This document shows positions 1 to 6,788 of a DNA stretch of 7,865 nucleotides, piece after piece; positions within the stretch are counted from its first letter, which is position 1; every line of letters starts with the position of its first letter. The translations under genes were made by a program, and so were the position numbers. The DNA comes from Acidobacteriota bacterium (GTDB lineage: Bacteria > Acidobacteriota > Polarisedimenticolia > Polarisedimenticolales > Polarisedimenticolaceae). The stretch covers positions 3,219 to 11,083 of the forward strand of contig WVWW01000035.1 of the NCBI GenBank assembly GCA_011773795.1, given 5' to 3'. The notes below the pieces were generated by a model. It saw nothing but the letters and a program-made list of their open reading frames with translations, was not told where the DNA came from and ran no database searches.

Positions 1-1887
1 CGACCAATGCCCGAAACGGGAAACGACCCCATCGAGTCCCGGCTCGGCGATGTGCCCCTGGTCATACACGGCATCGGGCCGCTCTCGCCGGACGATGCGA
101 GGCAGTTCGCGGCTTTGTTCGCTGTCGAGGATCGCTCAGTTATCGAGCAGTGCATCGAACGATCCGGCCGCAATCCGCTTTTTCTCGAGCAGCTCCTTCG
201 TTCGCGAGCCGAAGGCGGAGTCGGCGAGCTGCCGGGCAGCATCCAGACGCTCATCGCTTCCCAGCTCGATCGCCTGGCCGAGGCCGACAAACGCGCCGCC
301 CAGGCTGCGGCCGTGCTCGGCAAGAGCTTCGACCTCGAGGCGCTGAGGTTCGTTATCGACTCGCAAGATTACGACTGCGCGCACCTTATCGCGCAACGAT
401 TCGTACGCTACGAGGGAGCTCGTCTCGCTTTCTACCACGCGCTCGTGCAGGAGGGCGTGCTCGCCTCGCTGCTGCGTCGTGACCGGCGCGCCCTGCACTC
501 GGCGGCCGCCCGATGGTTTGCCGGGCGGGACGCCATTCTTCACGCGCGCCACCTGGATTTTTCGGAAGATCCGGATGCCGCGCGTGCATACCTGGAGGCG
601 GCCAGAGTCGAGGTCTCCTCTTACCGTTTCACAACCGCCGAGGACCTCTTGACCCGTGGACTCGCGCTCGGGCCTCGAGGCGAGGCTGCGTTTGCACTGC
701 AGCTGCTCAAGGGCGAAGTCCTGACCGCGCTGGGTCGTAACGACGACGGTGCCGGCGCCTACCGGGCGGCAGCGGAGCTCAGCGAAGACCCGGCGGCACG
801 TTGTCGCGCCTGGCTGGGCGCGGCCTATGCCTTGCGCATCGTGGAAAAACACGACGAAGGTCTCGAGCTTCTGAACAGAGCCCAGACGCTCGCAGCCGGT
901 AACGACGGCCTCGAGAGCGAGCGGGCGCAGATTCATTTCGTCCGCGGAACGTTCCACTTCCACCGCATGGACAGCACGCAATGCGAAAGCGACCAGAGGA
1001 TGGCACACGAGCTTGCCAAAAAATCCGGAAACCGGGAGATGGAAGCATGGGCGCTTACCGGTCTGGTGCGAAGCACTTACCTGACGGGACAGTTCGCGAG
1101 AGCCGCGACCCTCACCCGGGAGTACCTGGATTTGTGCAAGCGCTACGATCTCGAGCACGTGAAGTACGCGCAGATCCACATGATGGGATTCACCCTGCAC
1201 CTGGAAGCCCGCATAGACGAAGCCATGGAGTGCTTCCGCGCGAGCCGCGAGCACGCGCCGCGGGTCGGGGCGCCGCGCCAGGCCGTCATCGGCGCGATGG
1301 GGGGCGCGGCTGCGCTGGTGGATGCGGGTCGGCTGCCCGAGGCGGCCGAGTTCGCGCGTGCCGCAATCGATTTGTCCCAACGCGTCGGGGAACGGCTTTT
1401 CGGTCTGTGTGCGAGAGCTTTGCTCATCCGCGCGGAAGATCTCGAATCGCAGCCGGAACTTGCCGAACGCGAGCTACGCTCGGGCTGGGATCGGCTCGAT
1501 GACGCTTCACATCGATTCGTCGGCTGGTGGTTTTTGGGCGGACTGATGCTCGCCACCGACGACGCGTCGTGCCGACGCTGGGCGGCAGAGCAGGCGTCAA
1601 CGATGGCGTCGGCGCACACCTACGGCCTCGGGCGCCTGTATTTTCTCAATGATGCGATTGCGGCATCTCTTCGCGCCGGCGAAACGTCGCCCGCCGTAGA
1701 TTTTGCCGATCAGCTCGAAGCGCTGCATCAAGGCGAGATGATGCCACTCGCCGCGCTGCACGTGCGCGCTGCGCGCGCCGCGGCGAGCAGCGACAAGCCG
1801 GCCCTCGTTGCAATCCACGAAGATGCTCATCGCGCCGGCCTCCTGCCATTTGCCGCGATCGTCGAAGCCCTGATCGAGAAGGCCTGA
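1..1887 (+). CDS. STAND/AAA-type ATPase with TPR-like tail, C-terminal part (5' partial)
   Basis: The frame is open from the first base of the window, so the ATG at 7 is probably internal and the true start lies upstream. Numbering from that ATG (626 residues), residues about 51-64 contain the GRNPLFLEQLL motif and residues about 73-90 the LPGSIQTLIASQLDRL motif. Both are typical of the region just after the nucleotide-binding domain in predicted ATPases of the adenylate-cyclase/MalT/STAND group; a winged-helix-like stretch with AAAVLGKSF follows. The Walker A and B motifs are not in the window and should lie upstream. From about residue 190 to the end the protein is alanine-rich and helical, with TPR-like patterns such as a GRNDDGAGAYRAAAEL-type repeat. 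Such proteins usually act as signal-responsive scaffolds or regulators, and an N-terminal cyclase or DNA-binding domain is possible but unseen. It converges on tauC with 12 bases between stops. Family class is fairly sure, role unknown. Confidence 0.8.
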   Translation, partial: RPMPETGNDPIESRLGDVPLVIHGIGPLSPDDARQFAALFAVEDRSVIEQCIERSGRNPLFLEQLLRSRAEGGVGELPGSIQTLIASQLDRLAEADKRAAQAAAVLGKSFDLEALRFVIDSQDYDCAHLIAQRFVRYEGARLAFYHALVQEGVLASLLRRDRRALHSAAARWFAGRDAILHARHLDFSEDPDAARAYLEAARVEVSSYRFTTAEDLLTRGLALGPRGEAAFALQLLKGEVLTALGRNDDGAGAYRAAAELSEDPAARCRAWLGAAYALRIVEKHDEGLELLNRAQTLAAGNDGLESERAQIHFVRGTFHFHRMDSTQCESDQRMAHELAKKSGNREMEAWALTGLVRSTYLTGQFARAATLTREYLDLCKRYDLEHVKYAQIHMMGFTLHLEARIDEAMECFRASREHAPRVGAPRQAVIGAMGGAAALVDAGRLPEAAEFARAAIDLSQRVGERLFGLCARALLIRAEDLESQPELAERELRSGWDRLDDASHRFVGWWFLGGLMLATDDASCRRWAAEQASTMASAHTYGLGRLYFLNDAIAASLRAGETSPAVDFADQLEALHQGEMMPLAALHVRAARAAASSDKPALVAIHEDAHRAGLLPFAAIVEALIEKA

Positions 1888-1899
1888 GCGGCCGGCGCG

Positions 1900-2793
1900 T
1901 CAGACCTTGCCCTTCCAGGGCACCAGGGCTTTCTCGATCTTGCGCATCATGAGGTCGAACACGAAAGCGACGGCACCGATCACGACGATGCCGAGGAACA
2001 CGATGTCGGTGGCGAGAAAACGCGCGGCGTTGAGCACCATCACACCGATGCCCGCCTTTGCGGCGACCATTTCCGCCGCGACCAGAGTGGTCCAACCGAA
2101 TGCGATGGCGACCCGCATGCCGGTGAGAATCTCGGGAAGCGCGGCCTTGATCACCACCTGCCAGACCACCTGTTGGCGCGTAGCGCCCATCGAGTAGGCC
2201 GCATGGATCTGCTCGATGGAGACCGAACGCACCCCCGCGCGGGCGTTGATGGCGATAGGTGCGAAGCAGGCGAGGTAGATGAGAAAGATCTTCCCGGACT
2301 CACCGATGCCGAACCAGATGATCGTCAGAGGCAGGTACGCCAGCGGCGGAATGGGGCGGTAGAACTCGATGGGCGGATCGAAGACGCCGCGTGCGATTCG
2401 ATTCATGCCCATTGCGATGCCGATGGGCACGGCGGTGATGACTGCGAGGAAGAACGACAAAAATACCCGGTAAAGGCTCCACAGGATATGCTGGTGGAGC
2501 GCGTGCTCGCTGAACCCCTCGCACTCGGCCTCGACCTCACTCATGATGCCGAGGAAGGTCAGAAAGCTCTCGTAGTAATGAGCCGTGCAGGCGATCTTGT
2601 TGAATTTCGATATGACCTGTTCCGGCGACGGCAGAAACAGGGGGCGGATCAGCTCGAGATGCGTGACAAGCCACCAGGAGCCGAGAATCACCACAATCGT
2701 GACGATGTTGATGATCGTGGCATCGCCGCTGCCGGGCGCGCCGTACTGATCCACCACCTTTGATGTTCGGCGTGAGAACGGATTCAGTCTCAT
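1900..2793 (-). CDS. tauC: Taurine-type ABC transporter permease TauC
   Basis: Predicted inner-membrane permease of 297 residues, slightly longer than E. coli TauC (about 275). It moves the ligand delivered by the binding protein across the membrane. Visible features are a first membrane segment at about residues 29-46, further hydrophobic segments from about 104 on, a TauC-like IEFYRPIPPLAYLPLTIIWFGIGE block (142-165) and the EAA loop (about 198-220: A-A-Y-S-M-G ... L-P) that contacts the ATPase. The end, VPWKGKV, resembles the PWHGE end of E. coli TauC as remembered. The ATG at 2793 was chosen because it overlaps the tauB stop as ATGA, a classic translational coupling; the longer open frame upstream only shadows tauB. 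Between segments 1 and 2 there is an insertion of roughly 20 residues, acidic and with Cys69 and Cys91, predicted periplasmic. SsuC-type aliphatic sulfonate permease is the main alternative, but overall similarity favours TauC. Confidence 0.9.
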   Translation of the reverse strand: MRLNPFSRRTSKVVDQYGAPGSGDATIINIVTIVVILGSWWLVTHLELIRPLFLPSPEQVISKFNKIACTAHYYESFLTFLGIMSEVEAECEGFSEHALHQHILWSLYRVFLSFFLAVITAVPIGIAMGMNRIARGVFDPPIEFYRPIPPLAYLPLTIIWFGIGESGKIFLIYLACFAPIAINARAGVRSVSIEQIHAAYSMGATRQQVVWQVVIKAALPEILTGMRVAIAFGWTTLVAAEMVAAKAGIGVMVLNAARFLATDIVFLGIVVIGAVAFVFDLMMRKIEKALVPWKGKV

Positions 2794-3590
2794 GGCATTT
2801 GCTCGCCGACTTCCTCGCCGTAGATGATCGAGAGGACCTCCTCTCGCATCTTGATGAATTCCGGCGATGACTTGACCGCCCTTGCATCCCCCGACTCGAA
2901 GAAGCGCCGATAGAATTCGAGCTTGTACTCGTGCGTGATGCGTCCCGGCCGCGGCGACATGACAATGAGCCGCGTCGCCATAAACAGCGCCTCCTCGACG
3001 CTGTGGGTGATGAAGAAGACAACCTTCTGGGTTTGTCTCCATACATTGAGAATCAGCTCCTGCATGGTCTCGCGTGTGAAGGCATCGAGCGCACCGAGCG
3101 GCTCGTCCATGAGCAGCATCTCCGGGTTGCAGGTAAGCGCCCGTGCAAGCCCGACCCGCTGCTGCATGCCCCCCGAGAGCTGATAGATGGGATAGTTCTC
3201 GAAGTCGGTGAGACCCACGAGCCCGAGGTTGGCGCGCGCGGCGTCGCGGCGCTCCTCCTTGCCCACCTTCTGGAGCTTGAGGCCGAACTCGGTGTTCTCC
3301 ACCACGTTCATCCAGGGGAAAAGGGCATGTTTCTGGAAGACCACGCCCCGGTCGTGACCGGGGCCGGTGACCGGCGCGCCCTTGTGCAGGATCTCGCCGC
3401 TCGTGGGGCGCAGGAAGCCGGCGATGACGTTGAGAAGCGTCGTCTTGCCGCAGCCGGAGGCGCCGAGCGCCACTACGAACTCGTTCTCTAGGAAGTCGAT
3501 GCTGACGTCATTGAGCGCCTCGACGCTCCCGGTCCCGTCCAGGGAGGGGAACTCCATGCCGATATGACTGAGGCTGATGATCGTGCTCAA
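2790..3590 (-). CDS. tauB: Taurine-type ABC transporter ATP-binding protein TauB
   Basis: Cytoplasmic ATPase of 266 residues that powers the importer as a dimer on the permease. All expected motifs are present and intact: Walker A GASGCGKTT (43-51), Q-loop Gln86, ABC signature LSGGMQQ (138-144), Walker B MLLMDEP (158-164) with D-loop GALDA, and switch His196 in FITHSVEEAL. The start is TTG at 3588-3590. It is favoured by a strong Shine-Dalgarno GGAGG on the minus strand (3595-3599), spaced a rather short 4 bases away. The next in-frame ATG (residue 12) has no ribosome site and would cut into the first strand of the domain. The gene lies 105 bases after tauA and overlaps tauC by four bases. 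The nitrate/sulfonate/taurine ATPase family is certain. The TauB assignment rests mainly on its TauA and TauC neighbours. Confidence 0.92.
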   Translation of the reverse strand: MSTIISLSHIGMEFPSLDGTGSVEALNDVSIDFLENEFVVALGASGCGKTTLLNVIAGFLRPTSGEILHKGAPVTGPGHDRGVVFQKHALFPWMNVVENTEFGLKLQKVGKEERRDAARANLGLVGLTDFENYPIYQLSGGMQQRVGLARALTCNPEMLLMDEPLGALDAFTRETMQELILNVWRQTQKVVFFITHSVEEALFMATRLIVMSPRPGRITHEYKLEFYRRFFESGDARAVKSSPEFIKMREEVLSIIYGEEVGEQMP

Positions 3591-3594
3591 GGAC

Positions 3595-3599
3595 CCTCC
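3595..3599 (-). promoter_or_regulatory. Ribosome binding site of tauB supporting a TTG start
   Basis: GGAGG read on the minus strand, inside a GGGAGGG run, 4 bases before TTG at 3590-3588. No ATG or GTG with a comparable site exists nearby, so the TTG start rests on this site. The first hairpin of the tauA-tauB gap ends only about ten bases upstream (3610), so folding could affect access to the site. Confidence 0.6.
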
Positions 3600-3609
3600 C
3601 GTTCCGATG

Positions 3610-3641
3610 CCGCGGCTCCGGCAAAGGTGCCGAAGCCGCGG
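3610..3641 (-). other. GC-rich intercistronic hairpin, tauB-proximal
   Basis: The arms 3610-3622 and 3629-3641 form a 13-bp stem with a 6-base loop. On the minus-strand transcript all 13 positions pair, one as G-U (3618/3633). On the plus strand that same position would be a C-A mismatch, which supports a role in the tau transcript. No U-tract follows, so this is not a standard intrinsic terminator. A 3' stabiliser for tauA mRNA, or an attenuator lowering tauB expression, is the likely role. Confidence 0.6.
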
Positions 3642-3661
3642 TATTCCCTCTCGGCCGTCGA

Positions 3662-3686
3662 GGCGGGCGGCTGTACACCGCCCGCC
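3662..3686 (-). other. GC-rich intercistronic hairpin, tauA-proximal
   Basis: The arms 3662-3670 and 3678-3686 form a perfect 9-bp stem of G and C with a 7-base loop, starting nine bases after the tauA stop codon. No U-run follows. With the second hairpin at 3610-3641 it fills most of the 105-base gap between tauA and tauB, the position where binding-protein operons often carry mRNA-stabilising stems. Confidence 0.55.
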
Positions 3687-3695
3687 GCGACGTGA

Positions 3696-4694
3696 TCAGC
3701 ACTTACCGTCGAGCACCATCTGCGCGAACTTGGGCGTGGCCGAGTCCGCGTAGCTGTTGAGCACCTTGTCCAGCTTGCCCTGGGCCTTCAGGAACTCCGA
3801 CGCTGCCATCAGCGCGTTCTGAACCCCGCCGCCGAGCCACACGCCGGAGACCTGCTGCTCGAGAGTGGGATAGTCATAGAGCGCCAGCACGCCGCCCACC
3901 TGGTCGGCCTGACCGGAAACAGACTTAGCGATAGCCGACGCGTTGGCGGTGCCGGGACCATAGTCATTCGGATTCGAGCGATAGTCCGCATCGGCCGAGG
4001 ACACCATCTTGATCCACTGGCACATGAAATCCGGATTCTTGCTGGTGAAGCCCTTGCGCGCGACCATCGCATCGAAGGTGGCCTTGCCCCAGTTGCTCAG
4101 ATCGCCCGACGTCAACAGCACGTGGCCCTTGCCCTTCATCTTTCCGAGCGCAGGATCCCACACGAAACCGCCATTGATGTCACCGCGTTCCCAGGCGGCG
4201 ACCATGTCCGGCGGCGACATGTCGAGGACCTTGAGCTTCTTCGGCGAGATGTTGAACTGCTCCAGCGCAAACATCATGTGAAAGTGCGTCGTCGAGCCGA
4301 ACGGAACCGCGATGGTCTTGCCGACGAGATCCTGCGGGGAGGTGATGGACTTGTCGACCACCAGCGCCTCGGCATCATTGATGTTGTCGTAGATGTAGAC
4401 CACCTGCAGGTCGACGCCGCGGCTGTATCCGGCGGCTGACGGTGACGATCCGTTGAGCGAGATGTCGACCGAGCCCGACGCCATGGCGTTGATGACCTCG
4501 GTACCGGACGTAAACTTGACGAACTCAATGCTCTTGCCACCGAGACCGTTCTTCTTCAGCTGGGCCATCTGAGCCTTCCAGGGCCCGTACACCAGCTGAT
4601 AGCCGATGGTGACGTCGGCCGCCTGGGCGCTGCCGGCAACGCCGATCAACGCCGACAGGGCAATCATGACGGCTTTTTTAAATGGTATTCTCAT
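3696..4694 (-). CDS. tauA: Taurine-type ABC transporter periplasmic binding protein TauA
   Basis: Periplasmic binding protein of 332 residues that captures taurine or a related aminosulfonate for TauBC. A signal peptide is clear: basic MRIPFKKA, a hydrophobic stretch, then cleavage after Ala25 in SAQA-ADV. The mature part follows the TauA pattern: SGTEVINAMASGSVDI (63-78), NGSSPSAAG (81-89), DAEALVV with Glu109, VPFGSTTHFH (130-139), PPDMVAAWERGDINGGFVWDPAL (161-183) and NWGKATFDAMVARKGF with Asp208. These align, from memory, with the ligand-binding segments of E. coli TauA. The ATG at 4694 is preceded by a strong GGAGGAG (4701-4707) spaced 6 bases. Only two cysteines occur, Cys225 and the very last residue Cys332, which is unusual and suggests a possible disulfide holding the C-terminus. 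The real ligand could be another small sulfonate or amine. It is first of the three transporter genes, 109 bases after the aminotransferase gene. Confidence 0.92.
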   Translation of the reverse strand: MRIPFKKAVMIALSALIGVAGSAQAADVTIGYQLVYGPWKAQMAQLKKNGLGGKSIEFVKFTSGTEVINAMASGSVDISLNGSSPSAAGYSRGVDLQVVYIYDNINDAEALVVDKSITSPQDLVGKTIAVPFGSTTHFHMMFALEQFNISPKKLKVLDMSPPDMVAAWERGDINGGFVWDPALGKMKGKGHVLLTSGDLSNWGKATFDAMVARKGFTSKNPDFMCQWIKMVSSADADYRSNPNDYGPGTANASAIAKSVSGQADQVGGVLALYDYPTLEQQVSGVWLGGGVQNALMAASEFLKAQGKLDKVLNSYADSATPKFAQMVLDGKC

Positions 4695-4700
4695 TTTTCA

Positions 4701-4707
4701 CTCCTCC
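4701..4707 (-). promoter_or_regulatory. Strong ribosome binding site of tauA
   Basis: GGAGGAG on the minus strand, 6 bases from ATG at 4694. It is the best ribosome site in the gene set, in keeping with high expression of the binding protein. The rest of the 109-base gap (4695-4803) contains a run of six T on the minus strand (4715-4734 area) but no convincing stem before it, and no clear promoter was found there. Confidence 0.75.
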
Positions 4708-4803
4708 ACTGTAGTCACAAAAAACTCACCCTCTGGACCAGGCGTCGCGGCCTTCTTGCCGGACCGTCTCGTCCCGTGTCAGCGGCGGCACCCGGCCGCA
4801 CGC

Positions 4804-6030
4804 TCAGAGGCTCGTTGCCTCGGCCATTGCTTCTCGCAGCACCGCTGCGATGCATTGGCAATCCTCTTCGTCCAGCCACAAAGGCAGACGCATGTCACAC
4901 AGCCCTTGCAGCACGCGGTCCGCGCGCGGCACATCGGTCGGCCCCTCGAGGTAGCGCCAGTGGTCGTGACGACTCGTGAACCCCACGGGCTCTTCACGGC
5001 CGAACCACTTCACATGCACCCCGTGCTCGTCACTCGCGCGCAGAAAGGTGTCGATGGCCTGCGCGTCCAGTCCCGTCAGATGAAATTGAAGAGAGCTCGG
5101 CACATAGCCCTCCTTCGGCGAACGCTCCGGGATGCTGATGTGCTCGACCCCGCGCAGCAGCTCGACGAGGCGGCCGTGAGCCTCGCGCCAGCGCGCCACG
5201 CGCTCGTCAAGAAGCGCAAGCTGGGGGCGCAGAATCGAGGCAACCAGGCCGGACATGCGCATGCTGAAATTCGGCGTCGTGTAGCGGTGGCGCTCGAAGA
5301 CATCCATCTCCGGCCGCGCCCGGTGCTGGGCATAAAGCATGTAGCTGCCCGACATGAGCACCGCCCGTGCGGCAGCGTCCTCGTCATCGGTTGCGAGTAA
5401 ACCGCCCTCGCCGGAGTTCAGGTGCTTGAAGGTCTGGGTGCTGAAGCAGGCGACGTCGCCGAAGGTACCGACGAGACGCCCGTCCCAGTGCGCGCCCATG
5501 GTATGCGCGCAATCCTCGACGACGACGAGGCCGTGGCGACGGCACACCGCCATCACCGCGTCCATGTCCGGCACGTGACCGCGCATGTAGGAAAGCATCA
5601 GGAAACGCGCACCGGATTCGCGTGCCTTGCGATCCAGATCTTCGATGTCGATGGTGTACGAATCGGTGATGTCGACGAGCACCGCCTGCGCGCCGGCATG
5701 GGCGATTGCACCCGGCACCGGCGCCAGCGTGAAGGCGTTCAGCAGCACCTTGTCTCCGGGCATGACGCCCGCGGACTTCAGCCCCAAGAACAGCGCGCAG
5801 CCGCCGGAATTCACCCCCACCGCGTAACGCCGGCCGATGGCCGCCGCGAACTCCTCCTCGAGCAGCGCCGTCACCGGCACGCCGTGGCGGTCCTCGGCAT
5901 AGCGGAACAGCCGGCCGTCGTGCATGAGCTCCACCGCCGCGTCGATGCCCTCCTGCGGGATCGGATCCGGGGCGCTCAGATCCTTTTCGAAGCGCGTGCG
6001 GTTATCCGTTCGGGAAGCGGGCTCGGCCAT
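4804..6030 (-). CDS. DegT/DnrJ/EryC1/StrS-family PLP aminotransferase
   Basis: Predicted cytoplasmic PLP-dependent aminotransferase of 408 residues, of usual length for this fold-type I family, whose known members mostly act on keto-sugars. Visible elements are a cofactor-phosphate loop NSGGCAL (74-80), VVVEDCAHTMGA with Asp173, expected to bind the pyridine nitrogen, and FSTQTFKHLNSGEGG with Lys202 as the Schiff-base lysine. A small C-terminal domain follows, ending AMAEATSL. All catalytic residues seem present. ATG at 6030 is given as the start; a GTG at 6042 is in frame four codons earlier and has a weak AGG six bases before it, so it cannot be excluded. No sugar-nucleotide or glycan genes are nearby. 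The gene lies 109 bases before tauA in the same direction, so it may be transcribed with the importer and act on the imported amine. Family is sure, substrate unknown. Confidence 0.9.
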   Translation of the reverse strand: MAEPASRTDNRTRFEKDLSAPDPIPQEGIDAAVELMHDGRLFRYAEDRHGVPVTALLEEEFAAAIGRRYAVGVNSGGCALFLGLKSAGVMPGDKVLLNAFTLAPVPGAIAHAGAQAVLVDITDSYTIDIEDLDRKARESGARFLMLSYMRGHVPDMDAVMAVCRRHGLVVVEDCAHTMGAHWDGRLVGTFGDVACFSTQTFKHLNSGEGGLLATDDEDAAARAVLMSGSYMLYAQHRARPEMDVFERHRYTTPNFSMRMSGLVASILRPQLALLDERVARWREAHGRLVELLRGVEHISIPERSPKEGYVPSSLQFHLTGLDAQAIDTFLRASDEHGVHVKWFGREEPVGFTSRHDHWRYLEGPTDVPRADRVLQGLCDMRLPLWLDEEDCQCIAAVLREAMAEATSL

Positions 6031-6042
6031 CACACCGCACAC

Positions 6043-6333
6043 TCAACGCCTAACTGAAACGATTCGATGAGCAGGCTCTCATTGGGATGCTGGCCGCCGG
6101 CAAGGTGGCTGCGTACGCGGCCACGGGACGGCAATGCGCAGAAGGCCCCGCTTGCCAGGCACCGCGGCATCATGGGCTTCGATGCCTTCGATGGAGTGAT
6201 TTGCTCGAAATGGGGAGGTGTCATGGCCGTCGCGCGGGGTTCCCTGCCTCCGGCGCTTCAGACGGTGTCCCGGCCCGGAGAGTCTTTGTTCTGCGCCGCA
6301 GTGTCTGAAAGCGCTTACACCGCCGCAGGGGCA
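6043..6333. other. Unassigned stretch upstream of the aminotransferase gene, possible long leader
   Basis: No convincing gene was seen on either strand in about 290 bases. Several open frames up to 90 codons exist but lack ribosome sites or recognisable motifs. A minus-strand frame of 64 codons (6224-6030) ends in TGATG at the aminotransferase start, which is probably chance. If the promoter-like pair near 6333-6363 is real, this would be a long transcribed leader beginning with an extended hairpin (6291-6328: outer arms CTGCG/CGCAG, inner GTGT/ACAC). Confidence 0.4.
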
Positions 6334-6363
6334 TTATGATCCCGGCCAATGCGCCGGTGTCAA
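6333..6363 (-). promoter_or_regulatory. Sigma-70-like promoter candidate reading towards the aminotransferase
   Basis: On the minus strand TTGACA (6363-6358) matches the -35 consensus fully and CATAAT (6338-6333) matches five of six -10 bases. The spacing is 19, longer than the preferred 17. It lies in the last codons of a decayed gene, about 300 bases before the aminotransferase start. This is a pattern match only. Confidence 0.3.
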
Positions 6364-6763
6364 GGAAGCCTCCGTGGCTTCATCGAAGGCCTCGTGGACC
6401 GGGATCAACTGTTTGAAATTCGAATAAAACGCCGGAAGCCACTGAAATAACGACGGCTGCGCTTTCAGGATCGCCTCGAAGAGGTGCGGCTGAGGCTCCT
6501 GGATGGCCCGCTCGGCGGGCGTCTCACCGGCGCCCCCTCATCGGTGACGAGGAGGGTCAGGACCCGGTCCAGCCCCGCGGGAAATCGCGTTTCGAGGTGC
6601 CGGAACGACCGCCGCAGTCGCACTCTCCCGCGTCGATAAACGTATCCATTCCGGTCGCTGCGTCGGGCAAGAAGTGCGCGGGCACCTCGAGCTCCAATGC
6701 ATCCTGAGCTGCCCCGACTTTGAGGGCGAACTCGGGGCTGTCGATTATCGAAGCGCAACTCCT
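6334..6763 (-). pseudogene. Decayed gene of unknown family with frame changes
   Basis: Three consecutive minus-strand segments in different frames look like coding sequence. The first is open from 6763 and includes IIDSPEFALKVG, ALELEVPAHFLPD and MDTFIDAGE (to about 6640). The second reads HLETRFPAGLDRVL and LLVTDEGAPV (about 6620-6526). The third runs 6525-6334, 63 codons ending in TAA, with AIQEPQPHLFEAILKAQ and AFYSNFKQLIPVHEAFDEA. Codons in the last segment mostly end in G or C, as in the intact genes. Joined, they would give one protein of roughly 140 residues or more broken by at least two frameshifts. The family was not recognised and no start was identified. Sequencing error is an alternative to true decay, but two shifts within about 120 bases beside an att-like site favour decay. 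Confidence 0.5.
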
Positions 6764-6788
6764 TCAAACGGCCATTGGGCAACACAAC

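Noticed and set aside
136..1380. Long minus-strand frame opposite the ATPase/TPR gene (414 codons)
   Set aside because: Antisense shadow in GC-rich DNA; composition is Arg/Gly/Pro-rich with no motif, while the plus frame has clear family motifs.
1908..1922. Small hairpin TGCCC-TTCCA-GGGCA after the ATPase gene as a terminator
   Set aside because: Only five base pairs, no T-run, and it lies within the end of tauC.
4711..4740. T-run on the minus strand before tauA as an intrinsic terminator for the aminotransferase gene
   Set aside because: No stable stem directly precedes the T-run; only weak 4-bp pairings were found.
4708..4803. Guanidine-I (ykkC)-like words CTGGTCC and ACACGG upstream of tauA on the minus strand
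   Set aside because: They occur in the reverse order to the riboswitch and the rest of the conserved core is missing.
6030..6224. Minus-strand frame of 64 codons whose stop overlaps the aminotransferase ATG as TGATG, a possible coupled leader peptide
   Set aside because: No ribosome site before its ATG, no recognisable motif, and opposite-strand frames of equal length cover the same bases.
6240..6345. Glycine-riboswitch-like fragments: CGCCGCAGGGGCA and GGAGAG on the plus strand, ACTCTCCGG...GGGACA on the minus strand
   Set aside because: The pieces are on opposite strands or in the wrong order, and neither strand gives a complete aptamer with the required closing CTCTC/GAGAG stem and core.
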